Assembly (NCBI RefSeq): GCF_014648855.1
Contig: NZ_BMRX01000015.1
Location: forward strand, 62,001 to 126,000
DNA: 64,000 nt
Direction: 5' to 3'
DNA from: Streptomyces parvulus
Lineage (GTDB): Bacteria; Actinomycetota; Actinomycetes; Streptomycetales; Streptomycetaceae
The notes under the pieces were generated by a model. It ran no database searches. It worked only from the letters and a program-made list of their open reading frames with translations, and was not told the origin of the DNA. Positions 56,953-64,000 of the stretch are shown here, piece after piece (position 1 is the stretch's first letter; each line of letters begins with the position of its first letter). A program made the position numbers and the translations under genes.

Positions 56953-57852
56953 GCGGCCGGCGCGGCGGGTGAAGCGGCGCAGCCCCCGGCGGGTGGGCTT
57001 GAGGGGCCTGTCCTCGGGGGCGGCCGCCGCCGGTGCCGCCGGCAGCGCCCTGGCCGTGGCGGGGACCGGGCCCTCCACGGGCCGGCCGCCCCGTTCGAGC
57101 CGGGTCCGGACCGCCTGGGCCATGGCGTGGTGGGACGGATCGTGCAGCAGGCCCTCCTCCGCCAACCGCTCCCACATGCGCAGCAGTTCCTGCCCCCGGG
57201 TCGCGACCTGGCCCTCGTCCCACAGCCGCTGCCATGCCGCGGTGGCCCGGGCGACCTCGGGTGCGGCCCGGTTCAGGTCGGTGCGGCAGCGGATCCGCGC
57301 GACGGTCAGCGCGAGCACGGTGGAGATCATGTAGTCCCCCCGTAGGTAGGCGATGTACGCCTCGATCGCCCGTGCCTCCAGGGAGAGTTCGTCCTCGGCG
57401 CCCCGGCGCAGCGAGAGATGCTCGCGCAACGCGCTGGCGAGGACGAACGCGGCGTGCAGTTCCTCGCGCTGCGTGTGCTGGATGATGCGCTCGACGCGGG
57501 CGAGCGGGGGGAACGCCTCCTCCTCCGCGGCGGTGCGCTCGCGGCCGGGCGGCAGGTCCTCCTCCTCGGCGATGGTCCGGCTGGAGCCGTCCGGGTACAC
57601 CCGCAGCCGCGCCACCTGCTGGGCCGGCCGGTCGATGACGGTCGCCGCCACCGGAGCCCCGAGGGTCCGCGCGAACATCGCGATGGCGTCCAGGATCGCC
57701 TCGTTGGCCGGCCGCGTACCGCCCATCTCCAGCAGATGGCCGTTGACCACCGTCGACCCGTCCTCGGCGACGTAGGCGTCGAGACGGATCAGCGGCGGTG
57801 CGCTGAGGACGGGCAGGTTCCCCCGGTCACGGGGTGTCGGCGAGTGGGGCAT
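56941..57852 (-). CDS. Hypothetical actinobacterial protein, function unknown
   Basis: A 303-residue soluble protein; ATG 57852 lies four bases after the stop of the NlpC/P60 gene, so they form an operon. I do not recognise a domain. Residues about 20-100 look mixed alpha/beta (LIRLDAYVAEDGSTVVNGHLLE, GAPVAATVIDRPAQQVARLRVYPDGSSRTI). Residues about 120-240 are helical and charged (RVERIIQHTQREELHAAFVLAS, RAIEAYIAYLRGDYMISTVLAL). The C-terminal tail is basic (RRGLRRFTRRAGRS). No signal peptide or membrane segment is seen. Coupling to a cell-wall hydrolase suggests an envelope-related role, but nothing in the sequence proves it. Confidence 0.65.
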   Translation of the reverse strand: MPHSPTPRDRGNLPVLSAPPLIRLDAYVAEDGSTVVNGHLLEMGGTRPANEAILDAIAMFARTLGAPVAATVIDRPAQQVARLRVYPDGSSRTIAEEEDLPPGRERTAAEEEAFPPLARVERIIQHTQREELHAAFVLASALREHLSLRRGAEDELSLEARAIEAYIAYLRGDYMISTVLALTVARIRCRTDLNRAAPEVARATAAWQRLWDEGQVATRGQELLRMWERLAEEGLLHDPSHHAMAQAVRTRLERGGRPVEGPVPATARALPAAPAAAAPEDRPLKPTRRGLRRFTRRAGRSAG

Positions 57853-57856
57853 GCGC

Positions 57857-58978
57857 TCAGACTCCGGGTCGGACCACACCGAGGATGGGCATGGAGGCGG
57901 CGGGCGCGGTCGTGATGGACCGTCCGGGCCTCGGCGCGTGGACCATCTGCCCGCCTCCGATGTACATGCCCACGTGCGTGGCGTCGTTGTAGTAGATGAT
58001 CAGGTCACCGGGGCGCGCGGACGAGAGGCCGACCCGGGTCAGCCCCTGCCACTGCGCCTGCGAGGTGCGCGGGATGGGGTGCCCGGCGGCCGCCCACGCG
58101 GCGGAGGTCAGCCCCGAGCAGTCGTACGACGAGGGGCCCACGGCTCCCCAGACGTAGGGCTTGCCGATCTGGGCCATCGCGAATCCGACCGCCTTCCCGG
58201 CCGCGCCGCTCACGCCCGTCCCGCCGCCCGCACCGCCCCCGGCGGTGGAACCGCCGCCGCCCGAGCCGCCGCCACTGCTGGAACCGCCGCCGCCCGAACC
58301 GGACCCCGGCCACTTGGACTTGGCCTCCTCGGTACGCTGCCGTTCGAGCGCGGCCAGCCGGCGGGTCTCCTCCTCCTCGAGCCCGGCCTCGATGCGCTCG
58401 GCCTCGGCGATCTTCTTCTCGATCCGCTCCTTCGCCCCGGCCTTGTCCGCGCGCGTCTTCTTCAGCTTGCGCAGCTCCTCCGCGGCGGCCTCGGTCTGCT
58501 CGTCCAGCTCGGCGCGGACGGTCCGCTGGGTCTCGGAGACGTTGACCAGCCCCCGCATGGCCTGGCGGGCCTGCGACGCCTCGTCGAGTGCCTGGTCGGG
58601 GTGGTCGCCGAGGAGCAACTGGATCCCGGTGGAGGCCAGATGACCCCCGCGGTACTGCGTCCGGGCGGCGGCACCGGCCAGTTCACGCAGGTCGTCGACG
58701 CGGTCCTCGGTGCGGCTGAGGTCCTTGCGCAGCGAGGTCAGCCGCTTCTCCTGCCGGGTGGCCTTCTCGTTCGCCGCGTTGTACGCCTCGGTGGCCACCT
58801 CCGCCTCGCGGTAGAGGCCGTCCAGTTCGGAGCGGATCCCCTCGATGGATCTGCCGCCCCCCGGTTCGGGATCGTCGGGGGCCGCGTAACTCGGCCCGGG
58901 TATCAGGGCCATCGCGCAGACGACTGCTGCTGCGGTGGCCCGGCCCCGAAGCCGTCCGCCGCCGGTCGACACGTTCAT
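57857..58978 (-). CDS. Secreted NlpC/P60 peptidoglycan endopeptidase with coiled-coil
   Basis: A 373-residue protein from ATG 58978 (GTGGAGCC upstream). A signal peptide ends near PGPSYAA (about residue 33). Residues about 45-220 form a long coiled coil (SIEGIRSELDGLYREAEVATEAYN, KKTRADKAGAKERIEKKIAEAERI), resembling RipA/PcsB-type autoinhibitory segments. A Gly/Ser-rich linker follows (about 225-260). The NlpC/P60 domain (about 262-373) has the catalytic Cys in YDCSGLTSAAW, the His in DATHVGMYIGGG and a further polar residue near MVHAPRPG. It cleaves peptide cross-bridges of the cell wall. No c-di-AMP (ydaO) riboswitch is visible in the leader. Confidence 0.9.
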   Translation of the reverse strand: MNVSTGGGRLRGRATAAAVVCAMALIPGPSYAAPDDPEPGGGRSIEGIRSELDGLYREAEVATEAYNAANEKATRQEKRLTSLRKDLSRTEDRVDDLRELAGAAARTQYRGGHLASTGIQLLLGDHPDQALDEASQARQAMRGLVNVSETQRTVRAELDEQTEAAAEELRKLKKTRADKAGAKERIEKKIAEAERIEAGLEEEETRRLAALERQRTEEAKSKWPGSGSGGGGSSSGGGSGGGGSTAGGGAGGGTGVSGAAGKAVGFAMAQIGKPYVWGAVGPSSYDCSGLTSAAWAAAGHPIPRTSQAQWQGLTRVGLSSARPGDLIIYYNDATHVGMYIGGGQMVHAPRPGRSITTAPAASMPILGVVRPGV

Positions 58979-59247
58979 CGGCTCCACTTTCAGAGATCGT
59001 GTGCGGGCAGCTGGGACGGGCGGCCTCCGGCCATCGCGGTCGCCATCACGGGTCACACGGAGATCCGTTCGACCTGTGAACACATTACCCTCACCTGATC
59101 GGCCCACCCCGGCGTCCCCGCGCGTGTCAACGTGCTCGTGGGCAACTCGCCTTCCGCAGTTGGCCGGTTCTTGTCCCCTGCCGTCCGAATCCTCAGCCCT
59201 GCCTCGTCGCCGTGAGCCGTCGCAGCGCGGCCCGCGCGGGCGGTGAA

Positions 59248-59433
59248 CAGCAGTTCGTCCGCGCTCCGCGTCGCCCACGGCAACCGCACGGCCAGATCGT
59301 CCCCGAGCCGCCACAGCTGGTTGTATCAGCCCCGTGCACCGAGCCTCACGGGCAGGTCGGCCAGGTCGGGATGCTGTTCCTCGAGGAGTACGCGGACCAG
59401 ATCCGCGGTGATCTCCGCCTCGGTGGGGGACAT
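59248..59433 (-). pseudogene. Truncated, nonsense-mutated aminoglycoside-phosphotransferase-family remnant
   Basis: Reading from ATG 59433, the start MSPTEAEITADLVRVLLEEQ and DLPVRLGARG match the N-terminus of Streptomyces APH-family kinases, then a TGA (59326-59328) interrupts. The same frame continues with YNQLWRLGDDLAVRLPWATRSADELL, which also belongs to this family; relatives have Trp-Asp where this copy has stop-Tyr. After about position 59248 the similarity ends, so the kinase and catalytic regions are gone. Only about 60 of roughly 300 residues survive. It is therefore a decayed gene fragment. Confidence 0.75.
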
Positions 59434-59561
59434 GGGGAGCAACAGTAGCCGGACGACGCGGGCGACGCGACGGGACCGGTGTCGGTGCTCCCCCTTCGGG
59501 AGGCCGTAGGCTGCCCGGCGGCTCCCGGCCGGCGGAGCCGCGGAGACGAGGGGGCGCGCAG

Positions 59562-60929
59562 GTGAGCAGGGCCGATCACTCGGACAGGGCACGTTCGCTG
59601 GCCCGTTGCGCGGTGCTCGCCGCGGCGGCGGCCGTCCTGGTGGTGCTTCTGTCGCTCCTCCGCACGGGTCCCCTGATCATCCTTCAAGGGCTCGCGGGAC
59701 TGGCGGTGTGCGCGGTGGGAGCCTGGTGGTTCCTGGCCCACCGGGGGGTCGTGCGCGTGCTGGGCGGGGCACTCGCCGTGGGAGCGCCGGCGGCCGTGCT
59801 CGCGCTGTTCCTCTACGGCGGCCTGTGGTTCACGGCGCCGGCGGGGGTCGCGCTGTGGGCCGGCGCGCTGGCCTGTGCCCGCGGCGCCCTGCGCGCCGAC
59901 CGGCGGCCCGAGCGGCCGGCCGCCGTCCGGCCGGGCCGGCCGCCCCGCCGGCCCGTCCTCATCATGAACCCGGCCTCGGGCGGCGGGAAGGTCGTCCGGT
60001 TCGGTCTCGTCGAGCGGGCCGAAGCACTCGGTGCCCGCGTGCTCCTGCTGACCCCGGGCACCCGCACCGACGTCGAGGAACTCGCCCGCAAGGCCGTGGC
60101 CGAGGGCGCCGACCTGCTCGGCGTCGCGGGCGGGGACGGCACCCAGGCCCTCGTCGCCGCGGTGGCGGCCGAGCACGACCTGCCCTTCCTGGTCATCTCC
60201 GCCGGCACCCGCAACCACCTCGCCATGGACCTCGGCCTGGACCGCAGCGACCCCTCCCGGTGCCTGGACGCCCTGACCGACGGGGTGGAGCTGCGGGTGG
60301 ACCTGGGTGACGTGGCGGGCCGGGCGTTCGTGAACACCGTGTCGTTCGGGGTGTACGCGGCGATCGTGCAGCGCCCCGAGTACCGCGACGCCAAGGCGGG
60401 CACGGCGCTCGACGCGCTGCCGGACCTGCTGGCCGGGGGAGCCGGTGAGCGCCTCGACGCCCTCGCCGACGGCCTGCCGGTCACCGGGCAGCAGGCCCTC
60501 CTCGTCAGCAACAACCCCTACTCGGCGGCCGATCCGCTGGAGGTGGGCCGCCGGCCCCGGCTGGACGGGGGCGAACTCGGCGTCCTCGGCATCCGCGTGG
60601 ACGGCGCGGCGCAGGCAGCCGACCTCGCCGTGCGGGGAGCGCTGTCCCCGGCCCTGACCGTACTGACGTCACGCCGGGTCGAGGTCCGTGCCGGTGCGGG
60701 CGACGACTCCGACTCCGCTGCCGGCACCGCTGCCGCGAGCATCCCGGTGGCCGTCGACGGCGAGGCGCTGACGCTGCCCACGCCGGTCGTGTGCACCCTG
60801 CGCCCGCGTGCCCTGCGCGTCCTGGTCCCGCGGAACCGTCCGGGCGCGGTGGATCAGGTGCCGGAACTGAACTGGCGCAGGATCGCCACGCTGGCCCTCG
60901 ACCGCCCCGGGCCCGGCGCCCGCGCCTGA
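59562..60929 (+). CDS. Diacylglycerol kinase catalytic-domain protein with N-terminal membrane helices
   Basis: A 455-residue protein from GTG 59562. Residues about 10-110 hold about three to four hydrophobic helices (CAVLAAAAAVLVVLLSLL, LIILQGLAGLAVCAVGAWWF, VLGGALAVGAPAAVLALFLYGG). From about 130 the lipid-kinase domain follows: PVLIMNPASGGGKVVRF, the nucleotide motif LLGVAGGDGTQALVAAVA, LVISAGTRNHLAMDLGLD, and ALLVSNNPYSAADPLEVGRRPRLDGGELGV. It phosphorylates diacylglycerol, a sphingoid base or another lipid; substrate not assignable. A hairpin (CGGCTCC/GGAGCCG, 59519-59540) precedes the gene. It is flanked by two gene remnants. Confidence 0.85.
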   Translation: MSRADHSDRARSLARCAVLAAAAAVLVVLLSLLRTGPLIILQGLAGLAVCAVGAWWFLAHRGVVRVLGGALAVGAPAAVLALFLYGGLWFTAPAGVALWAGALACARGALRADRRPERPAAVRPGRPPRRPVLIMNPASGGGKVVRFGLVERAEALGARVLLLTPGTRTDVEELARKAVAEGADLLGVAGGDGTQALVAAVAAEHDLPFLVISAGTRNHLAMDLGLDRSDPSRCLDALTDGVELRVDLGDVAGRAFVNTVSFGVYAAIVQRPEYRDAKAGTALDALPDLLAGGAGERLDALADGLPVTGQQALLVSNNPYSAADPLEVGRRPRLDGGELGVLGIRVDGAAQAADLAVRGALSPALTVLTSRRVEVRAGAGDDSDSAAGTAAASIPVAVDGEALTLPTPVVCTLRPRALRVLVPRNRPGAVDQVPELNWRRIATLALDRPGPGARA

Positions 60930-60948
60930 CCCTCAGGAGGCGGCGAAC

Positions 60949-61122
60949 TCAGCCGCCGGTACGCGCCCGCAGGATTCCCTCGACGCCATCGAGGAAGGTC
61001 TCCGAGACCAGTTCGGGATCGAAGAGGCACCCCGCGGCCATGGCGCCGTCGCGCAGCATGACGAGATGCCGGCCGTCCGCCTCGGCGGGTGCCGCGGCGG
61101 CACACGCCGACAGCCGCGCGGG
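60949..61122 (-). pseudogene. C-terminal remnant of a TetR-family regulator
   Basis: The minus-strand frame ending at TGA 60949-60951 reads RLSACAAAAPAEADGRHLVM, then LRDGAMAAGCLFDPELVSET and FLDGVEGILRARTGG. This is the typical last 55 or so residues of a TetR/AcrR ligand domain. A stop (TGA, 61123-61125) closes the frame upstream and no DNA-binding domain is present. It is a decayed fragment wedged between the lipid kinase and the 2-methylisoborneol operon. Confidence 0.65.
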
Positions 61123-61165
61123 TCACACGCGCGGCCGTCGGGTCGTGCTCGTCGGGGCCGGGGCG

Positions 61166-62041
61166 TCAGACCCGGTCGGCCACGATCATCAGGTACTGGA
61201 AGCTGCCGTTGCGGTAGGCGTCGAGGAACGTGTCCTCGATGCCCGTGACCAGGTGCTCGGCCTCCCGGCGCAGCTCCCAGTAGGGGATCGTGGCCGCCGT
61301 GAGGTCCTGGACGTGGACGGGAACGAGCCGGTTGCGGGCCATCGCCCGGAAGTACGCGGAGCGGGGGTGGATGTCGCAGATGTAGTGGGCGTTGATGAGT
61401 GACACCTCGCGGGAGGCCTGCCCGTACGTGTCGTTGTAGCAGCCGGTGATCACCACGTACCGGCCGCCGCGGCGCAGCAGGCGGGCGTGCTCGGCGAAGA
61501 GCAGGTCCAGCTCGACGTACATCGTGGACTCGTTGTTCCAGGAGGCCGCGTAGGCGCCCGTGGTGAGGCCGGTGTCGAGCATGTTGCGGTGGTGGTAGCG
61601 GACCTTGCCGTCGATGCCGCGCTTGCGGGCCTGCTCGTTGGCGAACTCGGCCTGCTTGGCGGAGATGGTGACCCCGTCGGTGTGGCAGCCGTGCCGCAGA
61701 TGAGCCACCACGCTGCCGCCGCCCCGCCCGCAGCCGGCGTCGAAGGCCCGGTCGGTGGAGGACAGGTCGCCGAGGTGCGAGGCGAGGAACTCGGCCTGCG
61801 CGTGCTCCAGCCGGTGCAGTTCGTGCGTGAGCCGCTCCCGGCGCCGCTCCGGGTCCGGCTCACCGAGCACCGACGTGTCGGCGTCCCCGATGCCGTAGTG
61901 GTGGTGGTACAGGTCGTCGACTCGGCCGAGTTCGAGGTTGACCGGGTTCTCCTCGGCGTTCCAGTAGTCCGCGACGCGGTTCTGGTACGTGGACTGCGTG
62001 GGTACCGGTACGGCCTTGGTACGAGTCTGGGCGGTGGTCAA
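61166..62041 (-). CDS. gppmt: Geranyl diphosphate 2-C-methyltransferase (2-methylisoborneol pathway)
   Basis: A 291-residue SAM-dependent methyltransferase. The start QSTYQNRVADYWNAEENPVNLELGRVDDLYHHHYGIGD is distinctive for GPP C-methyltransferases. The SAM motif is FDAGCGRGGGSVVAHL (about 98-113), with NRNMLDTGL-like and WNNESTMYVEL active-site segments. It methylates C2 of geranyl diphosphate, giving 2-methyl-GPP, the substrate of the cyclase encoded 70 bp upstream. It completes the operon shell-cyclase-methyltransferase for the earthy odorant 2-methylisoborneol. Confidence 0.93.
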   Translation of the reverse strand: MTTAQTRTKAVPVPTQSTYQNRVADYWNAEENPVNLELGRVDDLYHHHYGIGDADTSVLGEPDPERRRERLTHELHRLEHAQAEFLASHLGDLSSTDRAFDAGCGRGGGSVVAHLRHGCHTDGVTISAKQAEFANEQARKRGIDGKVRYHHRNMLDTGLTTGAYAASWNNESTMYVELDLLFAEHARLLRRGGRYVVITGCYNDTYGQASREVSLINAHYICDIHPRSAYFRAMARNRLVPVHVQDLTAATIPYWELRREAEHLVTGIEDTFLDAYRNGSFQYLMIVADRV

Positions 62042-62111
62042 CTATGGCTCCCTGGTGCTGTGATGCGTGTTCCGTCGTGCCGTGGGCGCTGGTGCCGGTG
62101 CCGGGCGCCGG

Positions 62112-63170
62112 TCACCAGTAGTCGGGCAGGCTGTAGCGGTCGCTGTTGGTCGCGTGCCATTCGTGGTTGCCCGACACCCAGTCGGCCAGGCCGCGGGCGT
62201 ACCGCTCGACGAGGGGCGAGGTGGTGGACAGCAGGGCGGACTCCGTTTCGAACGCTTCCATGATCTCGTTGTGGATGTCGACGCTGCGGAGATAGGCGGC
62301 CTTGAGGCCGCACCGGTCGTTGGCGGCGACGACCTGGGGCAGGTTCAGGTGCTCCGGGTCGCTCGCCAGTTCCTTGGTGAACGAGTACAGGTCGTTGACG
62401 ATGGTCGTGGCGTTGCAGGCGAGGGCCGTGATCCGCTGCACCTCGGGGCGGGCGTAGACCGCCTCGGGCAGTTCGTAGCCGTCCACCGCGTCCACGATGG
62501 ACAGACACGGCCGGAAGTTGTTGAACTGCCGCATCACCAGGTACTCCCAGATCGGCGGCCGGTGCCGCGTCTCCGACCACGAGGCCTCCGCCAGGTACCC
62601 GAGATGCAGCCGGGCGAGGTCGTGCACGAGCCGCGTCGTCTGACTGGGCGTGGCGAGCGCCGCGTAGTCCTTGAGGGCCCAGTGGTACGACCGCAGCGGG
62701 CCGTCCGCCTGGACGCCGTGCCGCCACTCCTCCTCGGCCTCGGGGGTGGAGTGCAGGGGGTCGAGGGCGGACTGGGCGACGATCAGCCGGCCGCCGAGGC
62801 CGCGCCGCGCGCCGCCCCTGCCCTCGTCCTCCTCGCAGTAGCAGCTGTCGACGATGTTCTCGGCCAGCAGCAGCTTTCCCGCGACGGTGAGGCGTTCCAT
62901 GTCGACCGCCTCGGGGTGCTGGAGCGCCACGGCCCGGCCGAACTGGAACTGGCCGAAGTCCCCGCTCCACTCCGGCGGGAACAGGTCGAGGGCGCGGGCC
63001 CAGGCCTCCAGTCTCTCGTCGATCTCGGCGGCCTTGCCGGGGTCGGCGGGCGGAACGGGCCGGTGGATCAGGCCGGGGATGGTCTTCTCACGCCGGGCCC
63101 GCATGGACCGGGCGGGGTTCGGCGGGCCGGGCAGCGGATAGGCGGCCGTGCCGCTCGCGGAGGTGCTCAT
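62112..63170 (-). CDS. mibS: 2-Methylisoborneol synthase (class I terpene cyclase), short N-terminus
   Basis: A 352-residue terpene synthase. The acidic metal-binding region is NIVDSCYCEEDEG (about residues 105-117) and the second metal motif is NDLYSFTKE (NxxxSxxxE-type, about 255). The C-terminus FYW-like end is SNDRYSLPDYW-like. It ionises 2-methyl-GPP and cyclises it to 2-methylisoborneol. The S. coelicolor enzyme SCO7700 has about 440 residues, the extra part being a disordered N-terminal tail that targets the enzyme into an encapsulin shell; here only about 35-40 residues (AAYPLPGPPNPARS) precede the catalytic domain. ATG 63170 overlaps the shell-protein stop by four bases. Confidence 0.92.
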   Translation of the reverse strand: MSTSASGTAAYPLPGPPNPARSMRARREKTIPGLIHRPVPPADPGKAAEIDERLEAWARALDLFPPEWSGDFGQFQFGRAVALQHPEAVDMERLTVAGKLLLAENIVDSCYCEEDEGRGGARRGLGGRLIVAQSALDPLHSTPEAEEEWRHGVQADGPLRSYHWALKDYAALATPSQTTRLVHDLARLHLGYLAEASWSETRHRPPIWEYLVMRQFNNFRPCLSIVDAVDGYELPEAVYARPEVQRITALACNATTIVNDLYSFTKELASDPEHLNLPQVVAANDRCGLKAAYLRSVDIHNEIMEAFETESALLSTTSPLVERYARGLADWVSGNHEWHATNSDRYSLPDYW

Positions 63171-64000
63171 CGGTCGTGTGCTCCAGCAGATCGGTCGGCG
63201 ACCCGGCCGAGTTGGACGTTCTCCAGGAGGCCGGCCGCGTCGGGTACGAGGATGGCCAGTGAGTAGTAGGCGGTCACGAGATAGCTGGTGACGGCGTTCC
63301 GGCCGACGCCCATGAAGCGGACGTTGAGCCCGGGTTCGTACTCCTCGGGGATGCCGGTCTGGTACAGGCCGACGACACCCTGCTCGGCCTCGCCGGTGCG
63401 CAGCGCGAGGATGCCGGTCGTGTGCGAGCGGGAGACGGGGATCTTGCCGCACGGGAAGATCGGGACGCCCCGCCAGGCGGGGACGTGGTGGCCGTTCACG
63501 GTCGCCGAGCCCGGCACAAGACCGCGCTTGTTGCACTGCCGGAAGAACGCGGCGATCGCCTTCGGGTGGGCGAGGAACAGCCCCGTCCCGCGGCGCATGG
63601 CGAGGAGTTCGTCCATGTCGTCGGGGGTGGGCGGCCCGCCGGACGTGCTGATGCGCTGACCGGGGTCGACGTTGTGCAGCAGCCCGAACTCCCGGTTGTT
63701 CACCAGCTCCCACTCCTGGCGTTCGCGGATCTCCTGGATGGTCAGCCGCAGTTGCTGCCGCGTCTGGTCCATGGGATCGCTGTAGAGGTCCGCGACGCGG
63801 GTGTGCACGCGGAGCACCGTCTGCGTGAGGGACAGCTCGTACTCGCGCGGTGCGAGGTCGTAGTCGACGAAGCCGCCGGACAGCGTCGGCTCACCGCGGT
63901 GGCCGGACCCGACCGGCATGTCCGCCTCGCCCGAGCGGTTCGCCGGGAGCCGCCGCCGCTCCTCGTACGCCGCGAGATGAGCGGCCAGGGACGGCACCCG
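63167..64000 (-). CDS. Family 2B encapsulin shell protein, C-terminal part (cut by right window edge)
   Basis: The visible 277 residues are the C-terminal major part of the 2-methylisoborneol-associated family 2B encapsulin (HK97-type shell): FVDYDLAPREYELSLTQTVLRVHTRVADLYSDPM, EWELVNNREFGLLHNVDPGQRI, TPDDMDELLAMRR, and the end TSYLVTAYYSLAILVPDAAGLLENVQL. The N-terminal portion, which in this family includes a cyclic-nucleotide-binding domain, lies beyond the window; its tail (PSLAAHLAAYEERRRLP) is just visible. The shell encloses the terpene cyclase encoded immediately downstream (established for related systems). The GTG at 63997 is internal, not the true start. Confidence 0.9.
   Translation of the reverse strand, partial: RVPSLAAHLAAYEERRRLPANRSGEADMPVGSGHRGEPTLSGGFVDYDLAPREYELSLTQTVLRVHTRVADLYSDPMDQTRQQLRLTIQEIRERQEWELVNNREFGLLHNVDPGQRISTSGGPPTPDDMDELLAMRRGTGLFLAHPKAIAAFFRQCNKRGLVPGSATVNGHHVPAWRGVPIFPCGKIPVSRSHTTGILALRTGEAEQGVVGLYQTGIPEEYEPGLNVRFMGVGRNAVTSYLVTAYYSLAILVPDAAGLLENVQLGRVADRSAGAHDR

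Noticed and set aside
58979..59247. Possible c-di-AMP (ydaO) riboswitch before the NlpC/P60 gene, as found before some Streptomyces wall hydrolases
   Set aside because: I could not find the conserved ydaO sequence elements in the leader on the minus strand.
59519..59540. Hairpin CGGCTCC/GGAGCCG as a terminator
   Set aside because: It precedes the lipid kinase start and follows no intact plus-strand gene, so a terminator role is not supported; it may be a leader hairpin or chance.
1..64000. CRISPR arrays, insertion sequences, tRNA or rRNA genes
   Set aside because: No regularly spaced repeats, transposase motifs or tRNA-like cloverleaf sequences were recognised on reading; a dedicated scan was not possible.

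Overview
The window is very GC-rich with tightly packed genes, frequent GTG starts and many 4-base ATGA overlaps. Its gene families (2-methylisoborneol operon with an encapsulin shell, ECF sigma/RskA pair, SpoIIE-type phosphatase, many TetR regulators, secreted glycosidases, NRPS-like genes) point to a Streptomyces chromosome. No rRNA, tRNA, CRISPR array or transposase was recognised. Both edges cut through genes.

Layout: 0-5.3 kb, a LacI regulator (cut at the left edge), a secreted sialidase-like beta-propeller glycosidase and a secreted GH2 enzyme carrying two AbfB (CBM42) modules, with a LacI-type operator in the divergent promoter. 5.4-13.6 kb, a five-gene, one-direction biosynthetic operon: a carrier domain fused to a multi-membrane hexapeptide-repeat protein of the Pls/PosA type, a stand-alone adenylation-carrier protein with half a condensation domain, a SyrP-like Fe(II)/2-oxoglutarate oxygenase, and an SbnB/SbnA pair that makes L-2,3-diaminopropionate. 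I infer a split poly(amino acid) synthetase that polymerises or displays diaminopropionate, possibly hydroxylated; this is the most novel locus here. 13.6-17.8 kb, anti-sigma/ECF sigma pair, a STAND ATPase and a DUF4190 membrane protein.

17.8-37.1 kb is a vitamin B12 region with three cobalamin riboswitches. One controls a BtuFCD-like importer (minus strand), the second a 2Fe-2S protein plus FhuF-like reductase (plus strand), the third cobN. The corrin-ring genes cobL, cobM, cbiD, cobK, cobIJ, cobH, cobG and cobN lie here, interrupted by a SpoIIE-type sensor phosphatase and a VOC protein. The set combines CobG and CobN of the aerobic route with CbiD of the anaerobic route.

37.2-46.1 kb holds a RibD-like reductase, DUF998 protein, amidase, three TetR regulators each beside a clear palindromic operator, a PPOX protein, an SDR, a GNAT acetyltransferase and a secreted GH30 glycosidase. 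46.1-57 kb: an orphan MbtH protein behind an iron-box-like sequence, an amino-acid permease, an X-Pro-type peptidase with a POT peptide transporter, an RpiR-controlled MFS transporter facing an aromatic amino-acid lyase homologue whose cofactor-forming triad is altered, and a DctA-type transporter. 57-64 kb: a hypothetical protein with an NlpC/P60 hydrolase, decayed remnants of an aminoglycoside-phosphotransferase-like gene and of a TetR gene flanking a diacylglycerol kinase-like gene, and the 2-methylisoborneol operon (shell, terpene cyclase, GPP methyltransferase), cut by the right edge.
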